In this document: positions 63,415 through 64,000 of the stretch, piece after piece
Numbering within the stretch: position 1 is the stretch's first letter
Layout of the letters: each line of letters begins with the position of its first letter
Source: Salticus scenicus
Lineage: Eukaryota > Arthropoda > Arachnida > Araneae > Salticidae
Direction of reading: 5' to 3'
NCBI GenBank assembly: GCA_963930645.1
Contig: OZ005661.1
Coordinates: 198,694,532 to 198,758,531, forward strand
Length of the DNA: 64,000 bases
Notes under the pieces: generated by a model
Databases searched by the model: none
Seen by the model: the letters and a program-made list of their open reading frames with translations, nothing else
Told to the model about the DNA's origin: nothing
Position numbers and translations under genes: made by a program

Positions 63415-64000
63415 AACGCTACTGAACTTTGAGCCCATAGATCATAATGATAAAGAATTTTTCGTTGTGTCCCTGTAAAAACCAATAAATGCTAGATACA
63501 CCAAAATGTTTATATTTAGTGCAACAGTGATTTATAATATTCATATAAATTTTCAACTTAATTGAATAAGGCGTTTAGATGGTACCGCACTTTTAAAAAT
63601 TTGGTCCCATAGGCCATAATGATAAAGAATTTTTACTTTGTGTCCCTGTAAAAAAACTGTAAGTGCTAAATTCACCAAAATCTATACAGTTCGTGCAACT
63701 GTGACCTATAACATGTGTACAAATTTTTTGCTCAGATTAATAAAGTGTTTAGACGCTAGCGCACTTTTAAAAATTTGGCCCCATAGGCCATAATGATAAA
63801 GAATTTTTCCTGGTGTCCCTGTAAAAAAAATATAAATGCTAGATTCACCAAAATCTATAGAGTTCGTACTATGGTGACTTACAATATACGTACCAACTTT
63901 CAGATTATTCCAACAAAGCGTTTAGACGCTAGCGTGTTCACTCACAGACATACACACATACATACACACACACATACATACATGATCGTAAAAATAGTGG
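63415..64000 (+). mobile_element. Tandem-repeat element, family 6, 173 bp unit, runs off the window
   Basis: The anchor gtgtccctgtaaaa falls at 63471, 63644 and 63817, exactly 173 bases apart, preceded each time by cccatag-ccataatgataaagaattttt and followed by gtgcaac-gtgac and gcgtttagacgctagcg. A (CACA/CATA)n microsatellite at 63948-63983 follows the array, as in the HINE-like families. The 3' end lies beyond the window. Confidence 0.7.

Noticed and set aside
63210..63485. A membrane protein in the overlapping minus-strand frames at 62948-63485
   Set aside because: Hydrophobic residues follow from T-rich sequence. There is no conserved motif or splice support.

Overview
This is a 64 kb piece of an AT-rich animal nuclear genome, made almost entirely of transposable elements. 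The organism is most likely an arthropod, and I lean towards a chelicerate such as an orb-weaving spider. The reasons are intron-exon structure with GT/AG splice signals, no bacterial-type ORFs or operons, many Tc1/mariner, pogo-like, piggyBac-like and hAT-like elements, tRNA-derived SINEs, and large numbers of Helentron/HINE-like repeats. The spider placement rests on general familiarity with this repeat style, not on a diagnostic gene. Nearly all short ORFs are chance readings through repeats and are not listed.

Host gene. Only two stretches look like host coding exons: 26071-26168 and 34132-34429, both on the + strand. Their splice phases fit (phase 1 in, phase 0 between, phase 1 out), and their base composition is much less AT-rich than the flanks. 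They would be adjacent internal exons of a gene I cannot name, separated by a 7.96 kb intron full of transposons. No start codon, stop codon or promoter for it is visible.

Layout. 1-9.2 kb: diverged copies of a ~1 kb AT-rich repeat, a 291 bp inverted-repeat MITE, the broken 3' end of a non-LTR retrotransposon with an RNase H domain (minus strand), and nested mariner-type MITEs. 9.2-16.5 kb: MITEs, a piggyBac-like MITE, a 2.6 kb DD41D-clade mariner relative with ~470 bp inverted repeats and a dead transposase, a HINE-like copy and a ~187 bp satellite. 16.5-26 kb: a palindromic MITE split by a 2.8 kb HINE-like element, then five HINE-like copies of a second family. 26-34.4 kb: the host intron with MITEs, two SINEs and a pogo-like transposon carrying a zinc-finger transposase relic. 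34.4-44 kb: more MITEs, a hAT-type element with an exact 8 bp target duplication and a second DD41D-clade mariner. 45-48.2 kb: a tandem-repeat element with 173 bp subunits. 49-53 kb: a deleted mariner, MITEs and a dispersed repeat. 53.4-60.4 kb: two HINE-like elements with 174 bp subunits, the second split by a 4.35 kb foldback element whose ends are tandem arrays of a GGGGGCGAAAT-type motif. 60.4-64 kb: palindrome-rich repeats and a 173 bp tandem array running off the window.

Most striking pattern. Several unrelated-looking repeat families have the same plan: a 5' end bearing a short motif, ~173-174 bp or other tandem subunits, a GACA-, GATA- or TAAC-type microsatellite, a conserved block of about 70 bp, and a terminal hairpin whose stem repeats the 5' motif. 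The hairpin sequence differs between families while the block next to it is conserved.
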